A stretch of DNA of 64,000 nucleotides. Source: Pseudomonas sp. H1h (GTDB taxonomy: Bacteria > Pseudomonadota > Gammaproteobacteria > Pseudomonadales > Pseudomonadaceae). Every line of letters starts with the position of its first letter. Position 1 is the stretch's first letter. Positions 34,202-43,555 of the stretch are shown piece after piece. The stretch is taken from NCBI RefSeq assembly GCF_000633255.1, contig NZ_AYMJ01000025.1, positions 94,036-158,035 of the forward strand. The letters run 5' to 3'. The position numbers were made by a program, and so were the translations under genes. The notes beneath the pieces were generated by a model, which worked only from the letters and a program-made list of their open reading frames with translations, was not told the DNA's origin and ran no database searches.

Positions 34202-35469
34202 GCAGCGACCAACGCTTTTTCGATTTCCTCAAGGAACGCATCGGTCTGGATGTCACCTCGGTGGGACCGGCGATCATCGAGCGCGCAGTGCGCCAGCGCA
34301 CGACGCTGTCGCAAGCAGCGCACAGCGATGAATACTGGCAACTGCTGCAAGGCTCGCGGGACGAACAGCAAGCACTGATCGAAGCGGTGATCGTGCCCGA
34401 AACCTGGTTTTTCCGTTACCCGGAATCCTTCGCCACGCTGGGCAAGCTGGCGCGCAAACGGCTGGACGAATTGAACAACATGCGCGCACTGCGCATCCTC
34501 AGCCTGCCGTGTTCCACCGGCGAGGAGCCGTATTCGATTGCCATGGCCTTGCTCGACGCCGGGCTCAAACCGCATCAGTTCAAAGTCGACGGTATGGACG
34601 TCAGCCCGCTGTCGGTGGACAAGGCGCGGCGGGCGTTGTACGGCAAGAACTCGTTTCGGGGCCAGGATCTGGACTTTCGCGAGCGGCATTTCAGCGTTGA
34701 ACAGGACGGCCATCGCGTCAACGAAACGGTGCGCGAGCAGGTGCGCCTGCAGGCCGGCAACGTGCTGGATCCGACGCTGTTGGCCAGCGAGCCGCCGTTC
34801 GATTTCGTCTTCTGCCGCAATCTGTTGATCTATTTCGATCAGCCGACCCAGCAGCAGGTTTTCGAAGTGCTCAAGCGTCTGACCCATGTCGACGGCGTGC
34901 TGTTCATCGGCCCGGCCGAGGGCAGTCTGCTCGGGCGTCTGGGGATGCGCTCGATCGGCATCCCGCAGTCGTTCGCGTTCAGCCGACACACTGAGCCGCT
35001 GCCCGAACCCGTGGCGCTGCCAACGACCACGCCGTTGCCGGTGCGCCAACCGTTGCGCAGCCCGCCGCCAGCGCCGGTGCGCCAGCGCCCGTTTGCCGGC
35101 GTCGCGCCGCTACCGGTCAGCAGCAAAAGCGCCAACCCGGACGCTGCGACCTTGCTGGCGAACATCGCCGCGCTGGCCAACGAAGGCAAAAGCGCCGAAG
35201 CGCGTGCGGCCTGCGAGCAGTACCTGCGCAGCCACGAACCGGTGGCTCAGGTGTTCTACTGGCTCGGCCTGCTCAGCGACGTGGCCGGTTCCGCGCTCCA
35301 GGCCCAGAGTTATTACCGCAAGGCCTTGTACCTTGAACCGCAACACCCCGAAGCGTTGATGCACCTGGCTGCCTTGCTGCAGGCCCAGGGCGACAGCGCC
35401 GGTGCCAGACGATTGCAGGAACGCGCCGCGCGCAGCGGCCGCACCGCCGACAGTGAGCGTAAACGATGA
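34198..35469 (+). CDS. wspC: CheR-type methyltransferase WspC with TPR tail
   Basis: A 423-residue protein: an N-terminal CheR methyltransferase (~1-275) that methylates WspA glutamates with SAM (VPETWFFRYPESFATL, LSLPCSTGEEPYSIAMAL, FDFVFCRNLLIYFD), a Pro-rich linker (~275-305) and C-terminal tetratricopeptide repeats (~310-410; FYWLGLLSDVAGSALQAQSY) used for protein contacts. It acts against WspF: methylation raises and demethylation lowers signalling. Confidence 0.95.
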   Translation: MSSDQRFFDFLKERIGLDVTSVGPAIIERAVRQRTTLSQAAHSDEYWQLLQGSRDEQQALIEAVIVPETWFFRYPESFATLGKLARKRLDELNNMRALRILSLPCSTGEEPYSIAMALLDAGLKPHQFKVDGMDVSPLSVDKARRALYGKNSFRGQDLDFRERHFSVEQDGHRVNETVREQVRLQAGNVLDPTLLASEPPFDFVFCRNLLIYFDQPTQQQVFEVLKRLTHVDGVLFIGPAEGSLLGRLGMRSIGIPQSFAFSRHTEPLPEPVALPTTTPLPVRQPLRSPPPAPVRQRPFAGVAPLPVSSKSANPDAATLLANIAALANEGKSAEARAACEQYLRSHEPVAQVFYWLGLLSDVAGSALQAQSYYRKALYLEPQHPEALMHLAALLQAQGDSAGARRLQERAARSGRTADSERKR

Positions 35470-36161
35470 TCGCGTCCGACACCTTGAACGTCACCCACGA
35501 AGACGCCCGGGCCATCGATGATTGCTGGAACCGCATGGGCATTCATGGCGACAAGTCGTGTCCGTTGCTCGCCGAGCATATTCATTGCCGCAACTGCGCG
35601 GTGTATTCCGCCGCTGCCACGCGCCTGCTCGACCGTTATGCGTTGCAGCAGGACGAGCGCGATCCGGTCGCTGTGGCCGTTGAAAATGACGTTAAAACCC
35701 GTTCGCTGCTGATGTTCCGCCTCGGCGAAGAATGGCTGGGGCTGGCGACCCGCAGTCTGGTGGAAGTCGCGCCGATGCAGGCCATTCATTCGCTGCCGCA
35801 TCAGCGCTCACGTGCCTTGCTCGGTGTGGCGAACGTGCGCGGGGCGCTGGTGGCCTGCCTGTCGCTGGTCGAATTGCTCGATCTGGATGGCAACGCCGCC
35901 CCGGCCACTGGTGTGCGGATCATGCCGCGCATGCTGATCATCGCCGCCCACGGTGGGCCGGTGGTGGTGCCGGTGGACGAGGTCGATGGCATCCACGCCA
36001 TCGATGAACGAATTCTCGACGCTGCGTCGCGTGCCGGTGGTGAACACAGCAGCACGGCCAGCGCCAAATACACCCGTGGTGTCCTGCAATTCCGGGGGCG
36101 CAGCCTGCGTTGGCTGGATGAAGAACAGTTGTTGTCCGCCGTGACCCGGAGCCTTACATGA
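35466..36161 (+). CDS. wspD: CheW-like coupling protein WspD
   Basis: A 231-residue CheW-domain protein, longer than WspB through an N-terminal ~75-residue part with Cys residues (CPLLAEHIHCRNCAVYSAA). The CheW core follows: SLLMFRLGEEWLGLATRSLVE, LLGVANVRGALVACLSLVEL. It overlaps both neighbours by four bases. Known Wsp systems use both coupling proteins in the signalling array. Confidence 0.94.
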   Translation: MIASDTLNVTHEDARAIDDCWNRMGIHGDKSCPLLAEHIHCRNCAVYSAAATRLLDRYALQQDERDPVAVAVENDVKTRSLLMFRLGEEWLGLATRSLVEVAPMQAIHSLPHQRSRALLGVANVRGALVACLSLVELLDLDGNAAPATGVRIMPRMLIIAAHGGPVVVPVDEVDGIHAIDERILDAASRAGGEHSSTASAKYTRGVLQFRGRSLRWLDEEQLLSAVTRSLT

Positions 36162-38458
36162 CCCCCGAGCAAATGCGCGACGCTTCGCTGCTGGAGCTGT
36201 TCAGCCTCGAAGCCGAAGCCCAGACCCAGGTTCTCAGCAGTGGGCTGCTGGCGCTGGAGCGCAACCCGACCCAGGCCGATCATCTGGAGTCGTGCATGCG
36301 CGCGGCGCACTCGCTCAAGGGCGCGGCGCGGATCGTCGGCATCGACAGCGGTGTGAGCGTCGCCCACGTGATGGAAGATTGCCTGGTCAGTGCCCAGGAA
36401 GGGCGGCTGTTGCTGCGCCCCGAACACATTGATGCGTTGTTGCAGGGCACGGATCTGTTGATGCGCATCGCCACGCCGGCCAATGCCCCGCAAGCGGCGG
36501 ACATCGAGGCGTATGTGGCGTTGATGGGCCGTCTGCTCGACCCGTCGGCGCCACCGGCGGTGGCCGCGCCGCCCATGGCCGAATTGCAGTTGCAGGCGCC
36601 GACGCCTGCGCCTGCGCCGGTTGCACCCGCACCGCCCGTGTCTGTGATCGACACACCCATGGAAATGGCCGACTCGGCCCCGCGCAAAAACAAGCGCACC
36701 ACCGAGGGTGGCGAGCGCGTGCTGCGGGTTACGGCCGAACGCTTGAACAGCCTGCTCGATCTGTCGAGCAAATCGCTGGTCGAAACCCAGCGTCTCAAGC
36801 CGCATCTGGCAACCATGCAGCGCCTCAAGCGCATGCAGAACAATGGCCTGCGGGCGCTGGAAAGTCTCAATGTGCACCTCAAGGAACACGCACTGAGCCT
36901 CGAAGCCCAGGAAGCCCTTGAGGATGCGCGACGCCTGCTGGCCGAATCCCAGCAATTGCTCGCGGAAAAGAACGCCGAACTGGACGAATTCGCCTGGCAA
37001 GCCAGCCAGCGCGCGCAAGTGCTCTACGACACCGCGCTGGCCTGCCGCATGCGTCCGTTCGCCGACGTGCTCACCGGTCAGGTGCGCATGGTCCGAGACC
37101 TGGGGCGCAGCCTCGGCAAGCAGGTGCGGCTGGAAATCGAAGGCGAGAAAACCCAGGTCGATCGCGACGTGCTGGAAAAACTCGAGGCGCCGCTGACCCA
37201 TCTGTTGCGCAATGCGGTCGACCATGGCATCGAAACCCCGGAGCAACGCGTGCTCAAGGGCAAGTCCGAAGAGGGCCTGATCCGTCTGCGCGCCTCGCAC
37301 CAGGCCGGTTTGCTGGTGCTCGAATTGAGCGATGACGGCAATGGCGTCGATCTGGAAAAAGTCCGCCGCAGCATCGTCGAGCGCCAGCTGTCGCCAGCCG
37401 AAACGGCGGCGCAATTGAGCGAAGAGGAGCTGCTGACGTTCCTGTTTCTGCCGGGTTTCAGCCTGCGCGATACGGTGACCGAAGTGTCCGGGCGTGGCGT
37501 CGGTCTCGACGCGGTGCAGCACATGGTGCGGCAATTGCGCGGCGCAGTGGTGCTGGAGCAGACGGCAGGCGAGGGCAGCCGTTTTCATCTTGAGGTGCCG
37601 CTGACCCTGTCGGTGGTGCGCAGCCTGGTGGTGAAAGTCGGAGACGAGGCCTACGCGTTTCCGCTGGCGCACATCGAGCGCATGTGCGATCTGGAGCCGC
37701 AGGACATCGTACAGGTCGAAGGGCGCCAGCATTTCTGGCATGAAGGCCGGCACGTCGGGCTGGTCGCCGCCAGTCAACTGCTCAATCGCCCACTGAGCCA
37801 GAGCAGCGACGAGACCCTCAAGGTCGTGGTGATCCGCGAGCGCGACGCGATCTACGGTGTGGCGGTCGAGCGGTTTGTTGGCGAGCGCACGCTGGTGGTG
37901 CTGCCGCTGGATGAGCGGCTGGGCAAGGTTCAGGATATTTCCGCCGGGGCGTTGCTCGACGACGGTTCGGTGGTGTTGATCGTCGATGTCGAAGACATGC
38001 TGCGCTCGGTGGACAAACTGCTCAATACCGGGCGCCTGGAACGCATCGCCCGTCACGGCAATCAGGCCGCTGAAGTGGCGCGCAAACGGATTCTGGTGGT
38101 CGACGATTCGCTGACCGTGCGCGAACTGCAACGCAAGCTGCTGCTCAATCGCGGCTATGACGTGGCGGTCGCGGTGGACGGCATGGACGGTTGGAACGCA
38201 TTGCGTTCGGAGGACTTCGATTTGCTGATCACCGACATCGACATGCCGCGCATGGATGGCATCGAGCTGGTTACGCTGCTGCGCCGTGATAACCGTCTGC
38301 AATCGCTGCCGGTGATGGTGGTCTCGTACAAGGATCGTGAAGAGGATCGCCGTCGTGGACTGGACGCCGGCGCGGACTATTATTTAGCCAAGGCCAGTTT
38401 TCATGACGACGCCCTGCTTGATGCAGTGGTTGAGCTCATTGGAGGAGCGCGGGCATGA
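36158..38458 (+). CDS. wspE: Hybrid CheA-type histidine kinase WspE
   Basis: A 766-residue kinase. Hpt domain with phosphorylatable His ~51 in MRAAHSLKGAARIVG; Pro/Ala-rich linker (~130-170); dimerisation helices; ATP-binding domain with N-box LLRNAVDHGIETP (N ~352, H ~356) and G-box FSLRDTVTEVSGRGVGLDAV; CheW-like domain (~500-630); C-terminal receiver with Asp ~693 in LLITDIDMPRMDG. It phosphorylates WspR to raise c-di-GMP and WspF to adapt. All catalytic motifs are intact. Confidence 0.96.
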   Translation: MTPEQMRDASLLELFSLEAEAQTQVLSSGLLALERNPTQADHLESCMRAAHSLKGAARIVGIDSGVSVAHVMEDCLVSAQEGRLLLRPEHIDALLQGTDLLMRIATPANAPQAADIEAYVALMGRLLDPSAPPAVAAPPMAELQLQAPTPAPAPVAPAPPVSVIDTPMEMADSAPRKNKRTTEGGERVLRVTAERLNSLLDLSSKSLVETQRLKPHLATMQRLKRMQNNGLRALESLNVHLKEHALSLEAQEALEDARRLLAESQQLLAEKNAELDEFAWQASQRAQVLYDTALACRMRPFADVLTGQVRMVRDLGRSLGKQVRLEIEGEKTQVDRDVLEKLEAPLTHLLRNAVDHGIETPEQRVLKGKSEEGLIRLRASHQAGLLVLELSDDGNGVDLEKVRRSIVERQLSPAETAAQLSEEELLTFLFLPGFSLRDTVTEVSGRGVGLDAVQHMVRQLRGAVVLEQTAGEGSRFHLEVPLTLSVVRSLVVKVGDEAYAFPLAHIERMCDLEPQDIVQVEGRQHFWHEGRHVGLVAASQLLNRPLSQSSDETLKVVVIRERDAIYGVAVERFVGERTLVVLPLDERLGKVQDISAGALLDDGSVVLIVDVEDMLRSVDKLLNTGRLERIARHGNQAAEVARKRILVVDDSLTVRELQRKLLLNRGYDVAVAVDGMDGWNALRSEDFDLLITDIDMPRMDGIELVTLLRRDNRLQSLPVMVVSYKDREEDRRRGLDAGADYYLAKASFHDDALLDAVVELIGGARA

Positions 38459-39465
38459 AAATCGCAATCGTCAACGACATGCCCCTGGCGGTGGAGGCGC
38501 TGCGCCGTGCGCTGGCCTTCGAGCCGGCGCATCAGGTGATCTGGGTCGCCAGAAATGGTGCCGAGGCGGTGCAACTGTGCGCCGAAAATACCCCGGATCT
38601 GATTCTGATGGACCTGATCATGCCCGTGATGGACGGCGTAGAGGCGACCCGGCGCATCATGGCCGAAACCCCGTGCGCCATCGTCATTGTCACGGTCGAC
38701 CGTCAGCAAAACGTACACCGGGTCTTCGAAGCGATGGGCCACGGCGCGCTGGACGTGGTGGATACCCCGGCGCTCGGTGCCGGCAACGCGCAGGAAGCGG
38801 CGGCGCCGTTGCTGCGCAAGATCCTCAACATTGGCTGGCTGATTGGTGAGAAGACCAACCGTACCCGTCCGGCGCCGGTCCCGCCGCGCAGCTCCGGCTC
38901 GTGCAAGCGGCTGGTGGCGATCGGCTCGTCTGCCGGCGGGCCCGCAGCGCTGGAAGTGCTGCTCAAGGGCCTGCCGCGCAATTTTTCGGCCGCCATCGTG
39001 CTGGTGCAGCACGTGGATCAGGTGTTCGCCGCCGGCATGGCCGAATGGCTGGCCAGCGCCAGCGGCCTGGACGTGCGCCTGGCCCGTGAAGGCGAGCCGC
39101 CGCAAGCCGGCGCCGTGCTGCTGGCGGGCACCAATCACCATATTCGCTTATTGAAAAACGGCACGCTGGCCTATACCGCCGAGCCGGTCAACGAGATCTA
39201 CCGACCTTCGATCGACGTGTTTTTCGAAAGCGTCGCCAACTATTGGAACGGCGATGCCGTCGGGGTTTTATTGACCGGTATGGGACGCGACGGGGCGCAA
39301 GGGCTTAAGCTCATGCGCCAGCAGGGATATCTGACCATCGCGCAGGACCAGCAAAGCAGTGCGGTGTACGGCATGCCCAAGGCCGCAGCAGCCATCGATG
39401 CAGCTGTCGAAATCCGTCCACTGGAAAAGATAGCGCCACGATTGCTGGAGGTATTCCCCAAATGA
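38455..39465 (+). CDS. wspF: CheB-type methylesterase WspF
   Basis: A 336-residue protein: receiver domain with Asp ~53 in LILMDLIMPVMDG and a C-terminal methylesterase domain with the catalytic Ser in AIGSSAGGPAALE, His in LVQHVDQVF and Asp in TGMGRDGAQGL. It removes methyl groups from WspA and resets signalling. Loss of WspF is the classic route to wrinkly-spreader, high c-di-GMP mutants; here the gene is intact. It overlaps wspE by four bases. Confidence 0.96.
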   Translation: MKIAIVNDMPLAVEALRRALAFEPAHQVIWVARNGAEAVQLCAENTPDLILMDLIMPVMDGVEATRRIMAETPCAIVIVTVDRQQNVHRVFEAMGHGALDVVDTPALGAGNAQEAAAPLLRKILNIGWLIGEKTNRTRPAPVPPRSSGSCKRLVAIGSSAGGPAALEVLLKGLPRNFSAAIVLVQHVDQVFAAGMAEWLASASGLDVRLAREGEPPQAGAVLLAGTNHHIRLLKNGTLAYTAEPVNEIYRPSIDVFFESVANYWNGDAVGVLLTGMGRDGAQGLKLMRQQGYLTIAQDQQSSAVYGMPKAAAAIDAAVEIRPLEKIAPRLLEVFPK

Positions 39466-39513
39466 ACAGTTTTTTCCGCAATCCTGGCTCCCGCAGTATT
39501 CAGGTGACCGCCC

Positions 39514-40515
39514 ATGAATGATTTACAGATCGACGACATTAAAACCGACGAAAACGCCGCCATGGTGTTGTTGGTGGACGATCAGGCGATGATCGGCGAA
39601 GCCGTGCGCCGTGGGCTGTCGAACGAAGAGAATATCGACTTCCACTTCTGCTCCGACCCGCACCAGGCCATCGCCCAGGCGGTACGGATCAAGCCGACGG
39701 TGATTCTGCAGGATCTGGTGATGCCCGGGCTCGATGGCCTGAGCCTGGTGCGCGAATACCGCAATCACCCGGCCACCAAGGACATCCCGATCATCGTGCT
39801 GTCGACCAAGGAAGACCCGCTGATCAAGAGTGCGGCGTTCTCCGCCGGGGCCAACGATTATCTGGTGAAACTGCCGGACACCATCGAACTGGTGGCGCGC
39901 ATCCGTTATCACTCGCGCTCCTACATGACCCTGCTGCAACGGGATGCGGCGTACCGGGCGTTGCGCGTGAGCCAGCAGCAGTTGCTCGACACCAACCTGG
40001 TGCTGCAACGCCTGATGAACTCCGACGGCCTGACCGGGCTGTCCAACCGCCGGCACTTCGACGAGTACCTGGAGCTGGAATGGCGCCGCTCGCTGCGCGA
40101 TCAGAGCCAGTTGTCACTGCTGATGATCGACGTCGATTACTTCAAGTCCTACAACGACAGCTTTGGCCATGTCGAAGGCGACGAAGCGCTGCGCAAGGTC
40201 GCCACGGCGATCCGCGACGCCAGCGCCCGACCGTCGGACCTGCCGGCGCGCTACGGCGGCGAGGAGTTCGCTCTGGTGTTGCCGAACACCTCGCCGGGCG
40301 GCGCGCGGCTTGTGGCGGAGAAACTGCGCCAGACCGTGGCGGCCCTGAAGATTCCGCACAATACCCCGGGTGACGGGGCGAGCCTGACCATCAGCATCGG
40401 CCTGGCGACCATGGTGCCGCAGGCGGGCAGCGATTGCCGGCTGCTGATCTCGGCGGCGGATCGCGGGTTGTACCTGGCGAAAAACAATGGCCGCAATCAG
40501 GTCGGTATTGAATAG
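39514..40515 (+). CDS. wspR: Diguanylate cyclase response regulator WspR
   Basis: A 333-residue receiver-GGDEF protein making c-di-GMP from GTP. The receiver carries Asp ~67 in VILQDLVMPGLDG. A coiled stalk joins it to the GGDEF domain, whose active site is GGEEF at ~248-252; the inhibitory I-site RPSD is at ~239-242, four residues before ARYGG. All residues needed for phospho-activation, catalysis and product inhibition are present. It starts 48 bases after wspF, the only real gap in the operon, and is its last gene. Output is surface growth and exopolysaccharide such as cellulose. Confidence 0.97.
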   Translation: MNDLQIDDIKTDENAAMVLLVDDQAMIGEAVRRGLSNEENIDFHFCSDPHQAIAQAVRIKPTVILQDLVMPGLDGLSLVREYRNHPATKDIPIIVLSTKEDPLIKSAAFSAGANDYLVKLPDTIELVARIRYHSRSYMTLLQRDAAYRALRVSQQQLLDTNLVLQRLMNSDGLTGLSNRRHFDEYLELEWRRSLRDQSQLSLLMIDVDYFKSYNDSFGHVEGDEALRKVATAIRDASARPSDLPARYGGEEFALVLPNTSPGGARLVAEKLRQTVAALKIPHNTPGDGASLTISIGLATMVPQAGSDCRLLISAADRGLYLAKNNGRNQVGIE

Positions 40516-40528
40516 ACACACAACCTCC

Positions 40529-40619
40529 GGTGGGAGCGGGCTTGCTCGCGAAAGCAGCTTGGCACTCGACGTAGCTGTTGCCTGACACGCCGCCTTCGCG
40601 AGCAAGCCCGCTCCCACAG
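40529..40619. repeat. REP doublet (REPIN)
   Basis: GGGAGCGGGCTTGCTCGCGA at left and TCGCGAGCAAGCCCGCTCCC at right, starting 14 bases after the wspR stop codon. Confidence 0.92.
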
Positions 40620-40695
40620 CGGTTCTGCGTCAGGCCATGTCAAGTGATTCGCCCCGACAGCCGCCAGACGGGCTGCCGTGACAGCGTGATTACGT

Positions 40696-40701
40696 TATAC
40701 T
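40696..40701 (+). promoter_or_regulatory. Candidate -10 box for prfB-lysS
   Basis: TATACT occurs 40 bases before the prfB ATG, in the gap after the REP doublet. The -35 region (CTGCCG) is a poor match. Confidence 0.4.
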
Positions 40702-40740
40702 CGCCGGCTTTCAAAAGTTCGCCAACGAGTGCTGCCCGTC

Positions 40741-41836
40741 ATGGAAATCAACCCGATCCTGAACACCATCAAGGACCTGTCCGAGCGCTCCGAAACTATT
40801 CGGGGGTATCTTTGACTACGATCAAAAGCATGAGCGTCTGACCGAGGTCAATCGCGAGCTTGAAGATCCGAGTGTCTGGAACAAACCTGAATACGCCCAG
40901 GAACTGGGCCGCGAGCGCTCTGCGCTGGCGCAGATCGTCGACACTCTCGACGAACTGAACGCCGGTCTGGCCGATTGCCGCGACCTGCTGGACATGGCCG
41001 TCGAAGAAAACGACGAAGGCGCAGTGGGCGATGTCGTCGCCGAGCTGGCCCGTCTCGAAGAAAGCCTGGCCAAGCTTGAATTCCGCCGCATGTTCAGCCA
41101 TGAAATGGACCCGAACAACGCCTACCTGGACATCCAGGCCGGCTCCGGTGGCACCGAAGCCCAGGACTGGGCCAACATCCTGCTGCGCATGTACCTGCGC
41201 TGGGCGGACAAACGCGGTTTCGACGCGACGATCATGGAACTGTCGGCCGGTGAAGTCGCCGGTATCAAAGGTGCGACCGTGCACATCAAGGGCGAATACG
41301 CCTTTGGCTGGCTGCGCACCGAGATCGGCGTGCACCGTCTGGTGCGCAAGAGCCCGTTCGACTCCGGCAACCGTCGCCACACCTCGTTCTCCGCGGTGTT
41401 CGTCTCGCCAGAGATCGACGACAAGGTGGAAATCGAAATCAACCCGGCAGACCTGCGGATCGACACCTATCGTTCCTCCGGTGCCGGTGGTCAGCACGTA
41501 AACACCACCGACTCGGCCGTACGTATCACTCACGTACCGACCAACACCGTGGTCAGCTGCCAGAACGAACGTTCCCAGCACGCCAACAAGGACACCGCCA
41601 TGAAAATGCTGCGGGCCAAGTTGTACGAGCAGGAAATGCAGAAACGCAACGCCGCGTCGCAAGCGCTGGAAGACACCAAGTCCGACATCGGCTGGGGTCA
41701 CCAGATTCGCTCTTACGTGCTCGATGCGTCGCGGATCAAGGATCTGCGCACCAACATCGAACGCAGCGACTGCGACAAGGTGCTCGACGGCGACATCGAC
41801 GAGTACCTGGAAGCCAGCCTGAAATCGGGGCTGTAA
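40741..41836 (+). CDS. prfB: Peptide chain release factor 2 (programmed +1 frameshift)
   Basis: A 364-residue class I release factor that recognises UGA and UAA. The first 24 codons run from ATG 40741 to an in-frame TGA (40813-40815). The ribosome slips +1 on CTT and continues from 40814 (GAC) to 41836. The body has the RF2 features: GGGQ-type catalytic loop read as SSGAGGQHVNTTDSAVR, with GGQ intact, and the SPF tripeptide in RKSPFDSGNRRHTSF that recognises the stop codon. Any prediction that begins at 40994 misses the first 84 residues. lysS follows. Confidence 0.97.
40804..40816 (+). promoter_or_regulatory. RF2 autoregulatory +1 frameshift site
   Basis: GGGTATCTTTGAC: an SD-like G-run, the slippery CTT codon and TGA followed by C, the poor termination context. 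When RF2 is scarce the ribosome shifts forward and makes more RF2. Confidence 0.95.
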
Positions 41837-41843
41837 GAAATAA

Positions 41844-41916
41844 GCTGCAGGATCGCTGATTCAACACGATCCCTGCAGGAGTGGGCCTGCCCGCGATCCC
41901 CAGCCGCAGGCTGGGG
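41844..41916. repeat. Short inverted repeat, degenerate REP and hairpin between prfB and lysS
   Basis: CTGCAGGATCG (from 41845) is roughly inverted as CGATCCCTGCAG by 41878. A single REP-like GCAGGAGTGGGCCTGCCCGC follows, then CCCCAGCC-GCA-GGCTGGGG (41898-41916), a perfect 8-bp stem with a 3-base loop. This fills the gap before the lysS ribosome-binding region. Confidence 0.6.
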
Positions 41917-41947
41917 GCAACGAACCTGTGATGGAAAATTTAAAGAC

Positions 41948-43450
41948 ATGAGCGACCAACAACTCGACCCGCAAGCCCTGCAACAGGAAGAAAACTCCCT
42001 GATCGCCCTGCGCAAGGAAAAGCTTGCTGCCGAGCGCGCCAAGGGCAATGCCTTCCCGAACGACTTCCGCCGCGAAAACTACTGCGAAGATCTGCAGAAG
42101 AAATACGCGGACAAGACCAAGGAAGAGCTGGCCGAGGCTGCAATTCCGGTCAAGGTTGCCGGTCGCATCATGCTCAACCGTGGCTCGTTCATGGTGATCC
42201 AGGACATGACCGGTCGCATCCAGGTCTACGTCAACCGCAAGACCCTGTCCGAAGACACCCTGGCCGCCGTCAAGACCTGGGACATGGGCGACATCATTGC
42301 CGCTGAAGGCACCCTGGCCCGTTCCGGCAAGGGCGACCTGTACGTGGAAATGACCAGCGTGCGTCTGCTGACCAAGTCGCTGCGTCCGCTGCCGGACAAG
42401 CACCACGGCCTGACCGACACCGAACAGCGCTACCGTCAGCGCTACGTTGACCTGATCGTCAACGAAGAAGTGCGTCAGACCTTCCGCGTGCGTTCGCAAG
42501 TGATCGCGCACATCCGCAGCTTCCTGATGAAGCGCGACTTCCTCGAAGTCGAAACGCCGATGCTGCAGACCATTCCTGGCGGCGCTGCGGCCAAGCCGTT
42601 CGAAACCCACCACAACGCGCTGGACATGGAAATGTTCCTGCGTATCGCGCCTGAGCTGTATCTGAAGCGTCTGGTGGTCGGCGGTTTCGAGAAAGTGTTC
42701 GAGATCAACCGCAACTTCCGTAACGAAGGCGTTTCGACGCGTCACAACCCAGAATTCACCATGTTGGAGTTCTACCAGGCTTACGCCGACTACGAAGACA
42801 ACATGGACCTGACCGAAGAACTGTTCCGTGAACTGGCGCAGTTGGTGCTGGGCAGCACCGACGTGCCGTACGGCGACAAGGTGTTCCACTTCGGCGAGCC
42901 GTTCGTGCGCCTGTCGGTGTTCGACTCGATCCTCAAGTACAACCCTGAGCTGACCGCCGATGACCTGAACGACATCGACAAGGCTCGCGCCATCGCCAAG
43001 AAGGCCGGTGCCAAGGTGCTGGGCTTCGAAGGCCTGGGCAAGCTGCAGGTGATGATTTTCGAAGAGCTGGTCGAGCACAAGCTGGAGCAGCCGCACTTCA
43101 TCACTCAGTACCCGTTCGAAGTGTCGCCGCTGGCGCGTCGTAACGACGACAACCCGAACGTCACCGACCGTTTCGAGCTGTTCATCGGTGGCCGTGAAAT
43201 CGCCAACGCCTATTCCGAGTTGAACGACGCGGAAGACCAGGCCGAGCGCTTCATGGCGCAGGTGGCCGACAAGGACGCCGGCGACGACGAAGCCATGCAC
43301 TACGACGCCGACTTCGTTCGCGCGCTGGAGTACGGCATGCCGCCAACGGCCGGTGAAGGCATCGGCATCGACCGACTGGTGATGTTGCTGACCAACTCGC
43401 CGTCGATCCGCGATGTGATCCTGTTCCCGCACATGCGACCGCAAGCGTAA
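41948..43450 (+). CDS. lysS: Lysyl-tRNA synthetase, class II
   Basis: A 500-residue class IIb aminoacyl-tRNA synthetase charging tRNA-Lys. The OB-fold anticodon-binding domain (~60-160) includes AGRIMLNRGSFMVIQDMTG. The catalytic core has motif 1 (VRTFRVRS with VETPMLQ), motif 2 (FEINRNFRNEGVSTRHNPEF) and motif 3 (GEGIGIDRLVMLL). Length is standard. prfB-lysS adjacency is conserved in gammaproteobacteria. Confidence 0.98.
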   Translation: MSDQQLDPQALQQEENSLIALRKEKLAAERAKGNAFPNDFRRENYCEDLQKKYADKTKEELAEAAIPVKVAGRIMLNRGSFMVIQDMTGRIQVYVNRKTLSEDTLAAVKTWDMGDIIAAEGTLARSGKGDLYVEMTSVRLLTKSLRPLPDKHHGLTDTEQRYRQRYVDLIVNEEVRQTFRVRSQVIAHIRSFLMKRDFLEVETPMLQTIPGGAAAKPFETHHNALDMEMFLRIAPELYLKRLVVGGFEKVFEINRNFRNEGVSTRHNPEFTMLEFYQAYADYEDNMDLTEELFRELAQLVLGSTDVPYGDKVFHFGEPFVRLSVFDSILKYNPELTADDLNDIDKARAIAKKAGAKVLGFEGLGKLQVMIFEELVEHKLEQPHFITQYPFEVSPLARRNDDNPNVTDRFELFIGGREIANAYSELNDAEDQAERFMAQVADKDAGDDEAMHYDADFVRALEYGMPPTAGEGIGIDRLVMLLTNSPSIRDVILFPHMRPQA

Positions 43451-43462
43451 ACGTTTCAGTTA

Positions 43463-43491
43463 AAAAGCCGCCTAAAACAGGCGGCTTTTTA
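43463..43491 (+). terminator. Rho-independent terminator after lysS
   Basis: AAAAGCCGCCT and AGGCGGCTTTT pair around AAAAC, followed by T-rich sequence. Confidence 0.92.
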
Positions 43492-43555
43492 TTGCCTGTC
43501 TGGTACAAATGTATCAATTGGTTACTTTTGAAATAGCAGAGGAAGTCCAGTCGTG

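Noticed and set aside
35801..38302. 833-codon minus-strand open frame
   Set aside because: Shadow of wspD and wspE; the plus-strand genes have full domain sets.
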